Shown piece by piece: positions 46,720 to 59,098 of a stretch of 64,000 bases of DNA. The position numbers and the translations under genes are program-made. The notes beneath the pieces were generated by a model. It had not been told where the DNA came from, ran no database searches, and was given only the letters and a program-made list of their open reading frames with translations. Every line of letters begins with the position of its first letter. The stretch's first letter is position 1. The DNA is from Cryptomeria japonica. Its lineage: Eukaryota; Streptophyta; Pinopsida; Cupressales; Cupressaceae. The stretch covers positions 605,501,137 through 605,565,136 of the forward strand of contig NC_081415.1 of assembly GCF_030272615.1 (NCBI RefSeq). Reading direction: 5' to 3'.

Positions 46720-49700
46720 TCAGCTAGAACCCTGTAACCGATTGGTTACAATTTGAAATATGTCTACTAATACAAAATTTTGGCTCTCAGTGAATTTATC
46801 ACTATCCTTCAATGTTGCCTTTGTCCTTTGAATTTTACTGGTGAGGATGTGCATTTTCTCTTCTAGTATCTTCAATCCTTGAACAAGTGCCTCTGATATC
46901 TCTTTCCTCAAAGAGATGAGGTTATCAAGTTTAGGACCAAGTCTACATTTAAGCTCTTTTGCCTTGTATTGTATTCTTTCCTTTTTCTTTTTCAATTTTT
47001 TAAGTAATTTCCTCAAAACCTGCTATCTCTAGCTCTATAATTGATATGGGTTCTGATGAATCGATGAGATTTTCAGCTATATCATTTATTTATGTCTTTA
47101 TTTTGCTGATCTCCTTGTCTATATCCACTGTCAAAATATTGGTCTTACATGTGTCTCTATACAACTCCTTAAATTCCATTAATGTTTTGTTTAGTGTCAG
47201 TAGGAGGGTGTCAATGCGTTTCGTGCACTTCTTTATTGTCTCCTCAAGGAATTTCTCTTTTTCCTTATTCATTTTCTCTCTAAATGTCTCCCCATTTATC
47301 TATTCAACTATCAATATGTTACCAGTGATATATTTATACAATGTGTCTAAATGACTTAAAGAATCTTTATTTTCTACGATGCACATGGGTGCAATCGATT
47401 TCAGAATAGGTATGGTATCATCAATAGCCTTATAAGCTAGTGCATTACACTCTATGAGTTTCTTAATTGAATCCAATAATACCTCTATTACATTAATTGG
47501 TCTATATTCTATCATGGAAGAACTAGATGTTTGTCCAACTACTTTAACAATCTTCATTTTGTCAGTGTTAGTAACCTCTTTGCTTATATTGACCTCTGAT
47601 AGGTCAGTTTGTGTCTAAATTTCAACTAGCAAAGTCTTGGGTTTCTCAGCTATTTCCGGTGGCACTGTCTCAGTATGAACCTGTACCTCAACCTTTTTCT
47701 CTTTTGTTTCTTGGTGCTCTCTTCTACCAATTTTTCTGATGTTGTCTTAGTATTCACTGTCAATTTCTCAGTATGCACCTCTGAACTATCCACTATGAGT
47801 TTTTCTGATGTTGTCTTAGTATTCTCTATTTTATCAGTCGGTTTCTCTAACTCAGTGGGTTTATTAATGTGTGCACCAGTTGTATTAGTCACCATTTGAG
47901 AATCCAAGGGATCAACTCACTATTCAGTTTGTGTCTCAACCCCAATTTCAGCATTTTCAACTTTATGCTCTACATGTGTTTCCACTGCAATATTCTCAGT
48001 CGGTGGCTCAGTGGCCACATCCTTCTTTTTACAAATGGTTTCCTTATCAACCACAATATTTACCTCTTGTGTATCAATATTCATAGTAAATAAAACTTCT
48101 GAATCAGGATTGGTGTCCTCATGTGTTGATTCCAACTCAACATTATCAGTAGTTGGTGGTGTATCAATAGTCTCAACAGGTGGAATATCAGAAGGAGATG
48201 GGGGCAAGTTGTCTATCACTTTTATGTTGGGAGGTCCACCTACCTTGTCTTTGCCTTTATCCTTTTCTTTTTGGTAAACTCTGAAAGTTTTGGTTTGCTT
48301 AAGTTCTTCTTGCTTCTCTTTCTCCACAGAGAAGATATCACATTTATCCGCTGTCTCTTTAGTGATTTCATTCACTCTTCCAGCCATTAAACCTACATGT
48401 TGGTGACCACTTGAAAATACTATCCTATTTGCCTCACTTATTAACTCATCAATTTCATCTACTGATTTAACTGGGTGAACTGCAAGCAGTTTTTCTATCT
48501 TTATCTTCTTATCCAATTCCATAATAGCTAGTCTTTTTGCATCAAGTCTTCTATACAAGTCACTTGGTAAATCATCTACAACTTCTATCAAAAATTTCTT
48601 GTAAATGTCTAAGTGTAGAATGATACTGTTTTCTATGCTTTCCTTTTTTTCATTAGTAAAAGTATCATACAATTTGATGACATTAGACATGTTTACTTCA
48701 TCTGTTATTTCATTTAAAAGATTGTCTAAAGGAGGAATAACTTGTTTTTCCTTCTTCTTCTTTGGTGTCATTTTCTTTATTGGGGGCCTTACTACCTATT
48801 GTTTCCTTCTTGTTCTCTTTGGGGTAGGAGTGGGTGCTGATGAGGGTTTTCTTTTCCTTTCTACTCTCATAAATTCAGCTGGGATTTCACTGTCAGATGA
48901 AGTTCCAACTGGTGAGAGGTGAGCTTCTAGTTGTAGCCCTTCCAAGTCACTTTCCTTAATATCGGTAATATTCAATATGTTTTCCTTGATCTCTTTGGCT
49001 TGTTTTGTTGCTTTCCTGATAGTTTTCTCTCTTTTCTTCCTTTGTTTTAGTGTTTGCACTTTTCTCTCAATGGTTTAAACACTACCAAATATTTCCTCTT
49101 TAGGTTCTCTAGGGGCTTCAAGTAGGGCTTTAGCATATGTCTCAATTATGTTTATAACAGTCTCATAACCCATTTATGTTACCCAAATAGTTCTAGGAAC
49201 CACTACCTCCATCCATATTTCATCTTTCTTTACAACAAAACATATTTCCTTTTTATATTTGTCAACTATGCTTTGAGATAACCTTTCCCTTGTTTTCATT
49301 CTAGCCTTTAATGCTTGGAAGTATTTAATTATGTTGTTTTCCCTATCATCTCCCATGCTGGTAAAGATATCCAAAAGTTGTTTGCCTATCGGTATGTCAA
49401 AACCAAATTCTTTCCTGCCTATACTAGGAACTTCATTAGTAATGTATAGCATTAGGCACACAAGTAGATTACCAAATCTCAAAGTACCTTTCTTATCACC
49501 TTTAATTTTCTTCAAATTATCAATCAATTTATCCTTTAGCCATTCACATATGTCAATCTTAGTGTTACTATTCACCATGTCATAAGCACTCTTAATACAT
49601 AAACTAGAAATAGAGTTTAATCTGTTAGTATGTGTGGTTTTGTATCCTAGTATCATGCTAATGAATCTAACATTTATATCTTTCACATCATTGACTCTTA

Positions 49701-50220
49701 AGGATTTGTTGTCATGGGTTCAACCAGTTAGTGTCATTACAGTATTGTTTGGAACTTTCTTAGTTTTGTCAGGCCTACTACTAGTGGAAGGTAAGCCAGA
49801 CACTGCCCTAACTACTTCTTTTGTGATCTTGTGGATGGAGTCAAGCCAAAATAATTCCCCATGAACTCTAATTAGCACAATTCTCACAACTTCTTTAGGG
49901 AAATCTAGAATATCAAGTATTTCCACAAAACCTAGGGTTTCTATGATCTTATGTTCAGGTTTCACAATACCAATCTCATCACAAATTACAGTCTTATACA
50001 TGTTCATAATTTCATCACCACCTAGTCCTTGAATATGACAATGTATGTATATCCTACGGTTTTCTGCATATGCAACTCCTTTAGGGATTTTAGAGAATGC
50101 ACCTAGGGTATCATCCTGCTTCGCTACTTTAGGTATGATTTTAAATATGGGCCTAGGGCATTTAACCACTTTAACAACAGTAGGGGTTGCAATGAATTCA
50201 CATCCAGAGGAGGAAGCCAT
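46720..50220 (-). pseudogene. F unknown ORF, about 1,160 codons
   Basis: ATG at 50220 (MASSSGCEFIATPTVVKVVK). One frame runs to 47650 broken only by stops (49720-49722, 49174-49176, about 49075, 48796-48798, 47920-47922), then shifts twice before the VDIFQIVTN end at 46720-47016. N-terminal 350 residues are the part shared with D: VHGELFWLD (residues 119-127), ITKEVVRAVSGL (132-143), LNSISSLCIKSAYD, KIKGDKKGTLRFGNLLVCLM, GFDIPIGKQLLDIF. Then basic clusters (KRTRRKQ, KKKKEK) that could be nuclear signals, an acidic Pro/Thr-rich region, a short repeat (TTSEKL twice, about 72 nt apart) and a coiled-coil tail. No enzyme motif recognised. Layout is reminiscent of the plant transposon-protein domains found in other retroelements, but I cannot assign it. 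Confidence 0.75.
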
Positions 50221-50703
50221 TGATAAATACCTTATTCTGCCTTTAGGTTTGAATGCTCGAAATATTTTTCTTCACTTCTCACTATGGATGCCTTTGCTCA
50301 AGTTTTTTGTGCTCTTAGGAAATTTAAATGCTCGATGAGTGAAAAAGAGTGCAAAATACTTGCTTTATAGTGTCATTCCCTTCAACTACCATAATAAATG
50401 CCTATCGGTTAAGTGAAACTTAACTCATCTATCGATAAAGAAGAATTTCATCTTCTTACCATCAACCGAGGGTAAACTAGCATGATTTTCAATTACTTGC
50501 CATACCCCAAAAGGTTTCTTTTCAGTTAGATGAAGAATCTCGTGCTAGTGGAGTGATACTCTATTCTACCAGTGAAGAAATTGTCTCATCAACATTCTAA
50601 TCTCTCTTTCTAATCCATTGTTTTGAAAATTATTGCTTTACCTATTCAACCTTCTCTTTACCTTTCAAGTTGGGTCCTTTATTATTTGTTGGTGATGCCT
50701 TCT

Positions 50704-52868
50704 ACAAAATTTTGCAATATGTCCAATCTTGTTACAAGCATAACAGGTCATTCTACTAATATATGAACATCTTAAGGATAAGGCTAGGGCAACCAAGGAT
50801 GATCCTTTGATCATTAACGCTCATATATCTGAGAGCTGCAAAGACTCTAACTTGAATGGGGATCAACCCAACACCCCTACCCACAAAAAATGGAAAGTTG
50901 AAATAGAGCATGAGGAAAAGGAGGTGCATTGTGATGAAGAAGAGGAAAAGGATAAGGACATTGATACTGAAATGGAGCAAAATAAGGATGAGAACTATGG
51001 TGAAGGGGAGGAAGGGGGTAATTCTAAAAACCCTCACTCTAACCCTAAGGGTTTGAAGAATGCTGCTCTGAATCCTAAGGAGTATGACAACCCTAACTCT
51101 AAGGAGACTAAACAGGGCAAGGACTCTTTGAACACCATCCTAGAAATCATCCATAACTGCACTGTGGAATTCTTCAATTTCTAGAAATGGGTTTTCAAAA
51201 ACATCACCAGTATGTAAGGTAAGCAAAGGGAGCTAGAAGATAAGATTAATAAGCTGATTAAGATGTCTGACTCTAGGAAACAAAATGAGGATACAGAAAA
51301 TAGTGAAGCTAAGGAGGAAATGGAGATGGAGGACTGGTTGGAGAAAGATCTAATCAAAGGGGACCTGAAACATTTGGAGGATGTTATTAGAACTCTGAAA
51401 GAGTAGATGGAGGAGGTTTAAGACAACGTCAACACCTGGATTGCCCGTAATGAGAAGGCTTTGAAAAGCCTTATGAACCACGGCCCCTAGGTCCTTAAAG
51501 TTTCTTCCTAGAATATGAATGCATTGGTGGATCATTTGGAAAGGAAAAATTAGGATAAGAACCTGGTAATTATAGAAGATGCTCCAACTTCCAGCCCCAC
51601 CCACTAGAACCCTAGGCGCAAAACTAGGCAGACCACTATTGGGAAGGACATCAAAATGAAAGAGAGTCAGCTTGGACAGGAAAACAATGACCTGAGGGAA
51701 GTGACCAAGGTGATGATGCTCTTGGTAAAGAATGCTAAGGAAACTATGAAGAGTTTTTAATTAACTTGTAATGCTGGGCTTGGGGCCAATTTCTTGCTGG
51801 CCTCTTGTTGTCCCTTTCTTTGCTGCTGGTTTTTTTGCTTGTCTTTTGCAACTGTCTTGTTGTGTTTCCTTCTTGAATATCTTTCAAATTTAATTGGGTT
51901 TCGGGTCCCTTAAAACCTATTTTTTCTTAATCAAAAACAAGTCACAATATTTTTCTGAATAGCTTTTCCATATCCTATGCTGGTATGTGTTCTGCATTGA
52001 TTAGATAAGTGTCCAAATCTTCCAAAAACATAACATCTTACATTCATTCTTCAATTTTTTGAATTATGACCAATTTTGTTGCATTTAGATATTGACTGGT
52101 GGGTGTATTAGTCTTCTGATAGTTTCTAGATCTACATTGATTTTCTCTATGACCATACTTGTTATAGTTAAAACATTTCCCATTAAATTTGTATGCATTA
52201 GGTTGTCTTACCAATTTACTATGATCATGATTGTTTGCAATACCAGAGCTTTCACCAACTTCAAAGCGAAGACCACTAGAGTCTCCATTAGGTTTCTGAT
52301 TTTTCAGCATGTCATCAATTTTTTCTGAACTTTTCTTGAATTTCTCTTTGTGTTGATTTGTAGTAGCCGACTCATTTTACAAGAAATCCTTCTACCTCAT
52401 GAGTTTAGTTTATCATGTTCCAAGTGAATTAGATCTATCTTCAACATATCATTTTCATGACTGAGTCTTAGATTTTATGTTTTAGCATCATTGATTCTCC
52501 TAGCCAAGTCATCTTTAATCTTCTTTCTATCTTTACAAAATCTCATAGTCGTATATTGCATCTCATTCCTCAAGGTCATATTCTCTTGCTTCATCTTGCT
52601 TACAAGTTCATTAAGAGTTTCCTTTTCATCATCATCATTATGTATCTTCTCATGAAGTTATCTTCTTTTTTTTCTAGAAATAGTGATATTTACTTGAAGT
52701 CCTTGAATGATTTCCTGTGCAGCCTTTAGATCATCTTCAAGTTTGATATTCTTCAACTTTTCTGCATCATAATCTACAAGAGTTGTTTCCAATTGCTTTC
52801 TCAAGTTTTCCATTTGTACTGGTGTCAGAACTCCCTCAAGTTGTTAGGCTTTTGAAAATAGAGGACCA
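50704..52868 (-). pseudogene. F gag-like segment: long coiled coil plus four knuckles
   Basis: From the primer site, a long Lys/Glu/Leu-rich coiled-coil region (about 52830-52300), then knuckles of 42 nt each: CFNYNKYGHRENQC (52134-52175), a degenerate one keeping CNKIGHNSKN (52051-52092), CYVFGRFGHLSNQC (51994-52035), and intact CYACNKIGHIAKFC (50704-50745). The foreign insert 50751-51935 lies between the third and fourth. The order and spacing match D. As in D, the copia capsid part is absent. From 50700 to 50221 only a decayed linker is seen. Confidence 0.75.
50751..51935 (+). mobile_element. Foreign 1.2-kb retroposed segment inside F
   Basis: Interrupts the F gag-like segment and has no counterpart in D. 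It is flanked by AACAGGTCA (50742-50750) and AACAAGTCA (51936-51944), a possible 9-bp target duplication. On the + strand it reads as an acidic, Lys/Glu/Asn-rich coiled-coil protein (open 50807-51184, then the same frame with stops to about 51760: DINTEM-like acidic runs, ELEDKINKLIKMSD, HLEDVIRTLKE, NEKALKSLMN). It then has a T-rich 3' region with GGGTCCCTTAAAACC before TTCTTAATCAAAAAC. This resembles a LINE or other retroposed transcript; no RT is present. Confidence 0.5.
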
Positions 52869-52869
52869 G

Positions 52870-52883
52870 GCTTTGATACCAAT
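52870..52883 (-). other. Primer-binding site of F (initiator Met-tRNA)
   Basis: Minus strand ATTGGTATCAAAGC, identical to that of A. Confidence 0.88.
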
Positions 52884-53657
52884 TGTTAGGATTCCCAAAG
52901 ATACTAAGAGGGGGAGGTGTATCAGTATCTTTCCGTATAATAAATTTTTTGACCTTATTAAATAAATTGCATTCCAAAATAGTGTGTTGGTATACAAGAA
53001 TTAATGCAGTAAATATGAACAATAAGCACAACATACAAAGCACACCATAACACAATATTTTTAACAAGGAAACCCAGTGTGGAAAAAACCTCGATGGGAT
53101 TTGTGACCCACAATATTCACTCACTGGCCAATGAATGGATATTACTTACAATTGGGGCCTGTACATGTAGGAAGGCCAACTGCCTAAAGCTCACTACTTA
53201 ATTACAAAAAGGAAGTCTCACTAACTTATAAAATGGATTATGAAAATCCAATATAATGTACTGCTTTAGTTCAACATCTGCTATGCTAGGTTCAGTACCG
53301 GTTTAAGCTCATACAGTAACCATAAACCTTACTCCAAAATATGCCTTAATATTCCATATTACTTCTACAATAATGTAACCATGTCCGCATCTTAAATGAT
53401 CTACAAGATCTCATAATTATATATTAGTCTTATTACAATACACCTTGTTGGCTTAAAGAAAGATATTACAATTAAATACAAAATGCAATATTCAAAATCC
53501 TGTTAGCTACGGTATCGGTAATCATCTTTGCCATTGTCGGTAAACTATCTATCGGTGTAGAGTCTATCAGTGTTGGTGCCATAGGATTGCAAGGTTGCCA
53601 TCAATGATAATACCTTCAATCACCTACAATTTCTCATTGGAGTGTGCAATGCCAATA
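52884..53657 (-). repeat. 5' LTR of F
   Basis: 774 bp; first bases TATTGG instead of TGTTGG, last bases CCTAACA. Followed by the exact target duplication GCATC. Confidence 0.9.
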
Positions 53658-54330
53658 GCATCTGCACTATGTTTGATCTCACTGAAGACAATGTTGCAGT
53701 GAGGCTCCTTGTTGCCTCAATCAAAGGAAAGGCCCTTTAGTGGTACAGAGGACTATCTCCTACCTCCATTCACAATTGGGATGAGTTAGGGGAGAAATTG
53801 TGCAAACATTTTGAGGAAAAAAGTGACCATCTATCACTTATGGAGTAGCTAACTACAATAAAAAGGGCACCCCATGAGTTCATGGGTGATTTTAATTATA
53901 GATTCCAAAAGAAATGGGATAGATCTCATCACTGGTAAAGTATTCATCAAATCACACCTTTTTATACTTTCTTGGGGCTTTGAACAATGATATTGCAAGT
54001 ATGATTCACTCTATGGGAGGAGATAACCTTCCAAGGGCATAGGATACTTCCATAAGGGTAGAAAATTGCTTAATACAGGAAGGAAAATTGTCTCCTAGGC
54101 CTCCTATGCCCTTATTTCCAAAGGCTCCTACCCAACAGCCTATTTTGGCTCCTATTACAATGGCTTCCACAAGTTGTCTACTCACACTAGCATCTATTCC
54201 ATCACCATTAGAGTTTAAAGAGCTTAAGGATATGATGCTAGGACTTAGCAATGAGTTGGTAACCTTGAAAAGGCAACATTTTCAAAACAATAAGCCCTAC
54301 CAGCAGCAAAATCAGAATTATTAGTAGCAG
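53658..54330 (+). pseudogene. G gag, 3' part
   Basis: Continues gag after F: FDLTEDNVAVRLLVASIKGK, then (after a TAG) WYRGLSPTSIHNWDELGEK, the retrotransposon Gag core; LTTIKRAPHEFMGDFNYRF; SMGGDNLPR. Stops near 53738, 53848 and 54042. After 54330 the frame is lost; 54331-55070 should hold the end of Gag and the start of protease but is too decayed to assign. Confidence 0.8.
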
Positions 54331-55070
54331 AGATCAAATTTTTGAGGGAAGAACCAATGGAGCAATGCTAGGCCCTTGAATAGATTGAATACCTCAGCTA
54401 CAAGTACCTCAAAGGTACTAGTGCCAATTTAGAACAATCTTTCTCAGGAATAAGATTGGTGTACAATCAAGGCGCATTGCCAAAATGGTGAGTTTTCTTG
54501 GGACCTAGTAGCACAAAATAAGCCAACAACATCAGGACAATGATAGTTTTCTGATGGATCTAATCAACCATAGGGAGATACAAATTTTTTTAATTGGTAG
54601 GAGGTTGATTTCTATGGAATAAATTAGACATGTGCGAACAATGTGGCCTGTAATACAAGATCAAAAAATATGGCCATAGACCCTAGCACTTCTCCTATTG
54701 TAGTATCTCAAATTCCAAAGGCTACCTTAAAGGCTAAAATGCCAAAGACCTCTAATAAGGTTCTTCTCTAAATAAAGAGCATGATGTGATTCAAAAGGTC
54801 ATGTAAGGATAGCCACCTAAGGCTCCTATCATATCAAAACTAGACCTTGTTGCCACCAAGACCCCTACTAAGGTTGACATCCCCTTTAATATTGTTGAGC
54901 AGATGAAGAGGCCCAACCTCAATGTATCTATGTGGGATTCTCTTGCTATCCCATCTCAAAGAGACCTACTTTAGGAAGCCCTAATGGGGATGGATGTTGT
55001 AGAAGATACCAGTAAAGGCAATAGCTCTTCCATTCCTACAAGCTTGGTGAAATTGTTGGAAGCATAAAAA

Positions 55071-58000
55071 CAAAAGAAAGTCGGTAAGCCTCTCCCCTTT
55101 TTTCTATCATTAATCAAAGGAGATAAACTTATTCATAATTGTATGATAGTTAGTGGGGCTATTAGTTCAGTTAAGCCTAAGGGAATAGCTGATCAACTAG
55201 GTATCAAATATGAACCTATCACAAGAGGGGTGGTACAACTTGATGGCACATCAGTTTAGACTATTGGAGTCATTAAAGATTTAAATTTGACCTTGCATGC
55301 CTACTTGATTTGTAGTGTGTTGTAAGACATCTTATTGATTGACCTTCCTTCTTATTTTTCCATTTGTTTATCTCAGAAATTCACTGCTAAGATACATAGC
55401 TACCTATCTTCTGATTGGTCACACATGTTGTCTAGGATAAGATATGGTACCAAAGTAACCATTAGGTTAGAGCTTGTTGCCAATGATCATATAGAGCCCT
55501 ATACTCCCAATCCTATCAACGTGAATTATACACTCCATGAAGAGAAAGAAGGAATTCCAATAAGAGAGCCTATAACTCAATAGGAAGATGTTCTTGATTT
55601 CCTACTTGATGAGTGGGCAAATGCATTTCATTTTGATCCCATTGATGAGATCAAGGACACATACCTACGTACCTATTGTATCTATGAAGAGGATGCCCCT
55701 ATCCCCAATATCTCAAAATAAGGTAGTGACATAAGTGAATTGTGGGATATGTTCTTTTATGGCTCAAGGAACAAAAATGGTGCAGGGGTTGGTGTGCTTC
55801 TTATTTCTCCAAAAGGGGAGAAATACTACTTTTCTTTCTGACTTCACTTTTGCTGCACTAATAATGTAGCTAAGTATGAAGCTTTGATTTTGGGTCTCCA
55901 AATGACACAAAAGAGAGGGATTGAATCCTAAAAGGTGCATGGAGACAATGAGTTGGTTGTAAATTAAGTAAGAGCTCAGAGCACCACCAAGAACAACCTT
56001 CTCAAGTGCTACAATCATAGAGTATGGGACCTAATTGAAGGCTCTGAGGCCTTCAATATTTCTAGTGTCCCTAAAAATCAAAATAAACATGTTGATAGTT
56101 TAGTAGCAATTGGTGCCCAACATGATATTCCATCTCATTTTGCAGCAGAGAAAGAGCAATAGATCGTACTTGTAGTGAGACCTACAATGCTTGCTAATCA
56201 ATTAAATTGGCAGGTCTTTGACTCTAATCATCAGATCTCAAACAAGCTACCCAAGGGACTAATTACCTTGGAAGGGATGACAAACACTAATGATCAGATG
56301 AAAGGAAGATGAATAAAGCTAGTTGCAAAGAAAGGAGACCACAAATCAATCCCCATATCTGATAGAAGAGCTCTCAATTTGGAAAGGTATGCTCCCCAAA
56401 TGATAAAGGTACTTTTGTCAATCTTTGTCAAGAATATATTGATATTTTTGCTTTTACATATGAGGATCTAAAAGGGTTTGACCCTATTTTAGCTCAGTAT
56501 ACCATAGAACTTGATCCTACTATTAATCCAATTAGACAAAAGAAAAGACCTATAAATCTCAAAATTGAGCCTTTGATGAGAAAGGAGCTATCCAAGGTTA
56601 TAGAATCTAGAATTATTTTTCCAATCAAGCATTCTTCTTAGGTAGCTAATATTGTTCCAATTAGGAAGAAGAATGGGGAAATCAGATTGTGTTTAGACTT
56701 TAGGGACCTCAACAGAGCCTCCCTTAAAGATCATTATCCCCTCCCCTCTATGGAACAAATTTCAGCCAAAGTTAGTGGCTCATAAAGATTTAATTTCTTG
56801 GATGGGTACTCAAGGTATAATAAAATCCTAGTCCAAGAATTAGACCAATTTAAGACTATATTTACTACTAAGTGGGGAACTTATGCCTATTATAAAATGC
56901 CTTTTGGACTAACAAATGCAGGTGCAACTTTTCAAAGAGCCATGGATATGGATTTTAAGGGAGTATTAGTAGATATCCTAATGATATTATTATGTACTCC
57001 AAGCATGCAATAGACCATTTTTCTCACCTTGAGCAAGTATTCAAAATGTATAGAGAATATGGTGTGTCTTTGAACCCCAACAAGTGTGTATTTGCCACTG
57101 ATCAAGGCAAACTACTAGGACACATTGTATCCAAGGATGGTCTAGCCATAGACCCAAAGAGATTGGAAGCCATTATGTCTCTTCCACTTCCACATCACAA
57201 CAAAGGACTTTAGATCTTCCTTGGAAGAATAAACTTTGTCAGAATGTTTATCCCAAAATTTTGCAGCCCGTGTCAGAAATCTCACTGCCATGCTCAAGAA
57301 AGATTTTCCTTTCAAATGGACCAAGGAAGGGAAAGAGGGCTTTGATCAAATAAAATAGGCCATTTCTTAGGCTCCTACCCTATTAAATCTAAACTATGAG
57401 AAGGATTTCATCTTGTATACATTAGGATGAGATACAAGTATATCTATTATCTTGACATAGTTAAATCATGAAGGATTGGAGCAACCCATAGCTTTTTTCA
57501 GTGAGGGCCTAAAGGACTATGAGCTCAAATATAGTTATGTGGAAAAGAAAGTCATCATAGTGGTAAGAGAACTTTAAAAGTTTACACACATTCTCTCAAA
57601 CAATGGGATTTAACTCTTACTCCTAGATGCAAGTGTGAAAGACTTCCTTCTCAATAAGGACATAAGTGAGAATAGAGTTGGATGGATCACTAAGGTCATG
57701 AAGTATGACCTTGAAATCAAAATTACCAAGTTAGTAAGGGGAAGAGGAATCTGTGAGCAGTTCAATTCATCTTTTGGGAAAGGTTCAGGGGTCTCCCTCT
57801 TGTTGCAGGAAGAAGAACAAATTGAAAACCAAGAAAATGTGCAAACTGACTAGTTCCAAAATATGATTGCCTTCCTAAGGGATGGAAACTATCCTCCTCA
57901 CTTTGATAGAACCAAGAGGAGACATCTTAGGTTGCAGTCTATCCCCTATTCTTTGGTGGATGGGGTCCTATTCAAGAGGGACCTAAATGGTGTCCTAATA

Positions 58001-59098
58001 AGGTGCATCTAAGGAGATCAGACCAATAGGCTACTAGAAGAATTTCATAATGGGCCCTCAAGTGGCCATTTCTTAGCAAGGACCACAACCATAAAAATTA
58101 CAAGGGAAGGCTATTATTCACCTTCTCTATTTGGTGATGCTCACAAATGGGTCAGGTAGTGCAAGGAGTGTGCACTATTTGCAGGCAAACAAAGACTAAC
58201 ATCTCTGCCCCTTCATCCTATCTTTGCTAACCAACCTTTTTCATAATGGGGGCTTGATTTTATTAGCCCTATCAATCTAGTATAAAGTGTAGGCCACAAG
58301 TGCATTTTGGCCACCACAAATTATTTCACAAGGTGGACAGAGGCAGTTGCTTTGAAGGATACAACTAAAAATTTAGTGTTTCAACTCCTTGACGGGATTG
58401 CAACCAGATTTGGAGCCCCTTCTACAATTATATCAGACAATGCTAAGGCCTTTGTGGGATCTCAGATCAATAAATGGGCAGTCCAACATGATGTGTTTTT
58501 GAAAACATCATCAAATTATTAACCCCAAGGCAATGGATTAGCTAAGTCCTTTGACAAAAATCTCATTAGAATCATCAAGAGGACTCTTGAAGACAATCAG
58601 AGGTCATGGAACCTCAAGTTTAAAATAGACCTATGGGTTGATAGAATCACTCCCAAAAGTGCTTTAGGCAACTCACCTTTCATGCTAGTATGTGGAAGGG
58701 AAGCAAGGCTTCCCTTATCCCTTGAGTTGCCATCTCTAGACCTATCACATCAATTGGAGCTCTTTGAAAATGATGCCTTATCAGTGAGGTATGTTGAGCT
58801 TATAAAGCTTGAAGAGGTTAGAGATAGGGTTGTGCAGACCCTAAATGCCCATCAAGGACAAGTTAAAAGGTATTTTGACAAGAAGGTCATTTTGAGGACC
58901 TGCCAAGTTGAAGATTTTGTCCTAAAATGGGATGTTGACAAAGAAAAAGTAGGGAGACACTCAAAATTTGATGCAATATGCAGTGGTCCCTATGTGATTA
59001 CAGGCTGCAAGGATGCTAACTCTTTCAATCTAGCTAGGCTAAATGGTGAAGACTTCCCTATTGCAATTAACGGTATTCACCTCAAAGTATGTGCCTAG
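55071..59098 (+). pseudogene. pol of element G (PR?-RNase H-RT-RH-IN)
   Basis: Protease-like region about 55080-55330 without a clear DSG. An RNase H-like domain follows before RT: FFYGSRNKNGAGVGVLLISP, TNNVAKYEALILGL, GDNELVVN, HVDSLVAIGA (55745-56120); its first catalytic Asp reads Tyr. RT 56480-57200 with IRKKNGEIRLCLDFRDLN, YKMPFGLTNAGATFQRAMD, then a frameshift at about 56975 just before the active site, which reads YPND; GKLLGHIVSKDGL follows. Second RNase H 57370-57650 (AFFSEGL pattern). Integrase core 58240-58560 with GLDFISPI, ISDNAKAF and PQGNGLAKS, where the catalytic Glu position is Lys (58544-58546). Ends at 59098. 59099-59337 is a non-coding spacer. Confidence 0.88.

Larger units (their letters stand above)
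45747..53657 (-). mobile_element. Element F: non-autonomous copia-type element with unknown ORF
   Basis: Same plan as D: minus-strand 5' LTR 52884-53657, primer site 52870-52883, coiled coil and four knuckles, long ORF 50220-46720, purine tracts, 3' LTR 45747-46519. Exact target duplication GCATC (45742-45746 and 53658-53662). No polymerase or integrase motifs. It is interrupted at 50751-51935. Without that insert it is about 6.7 kb. Confidence 0.9.

Noticed and set aside
50807-51184. Host gene exon
   Set aside because: It lies inside F with duplicated flanks and in-frame stops downstream; more likely a retroposed fragment.
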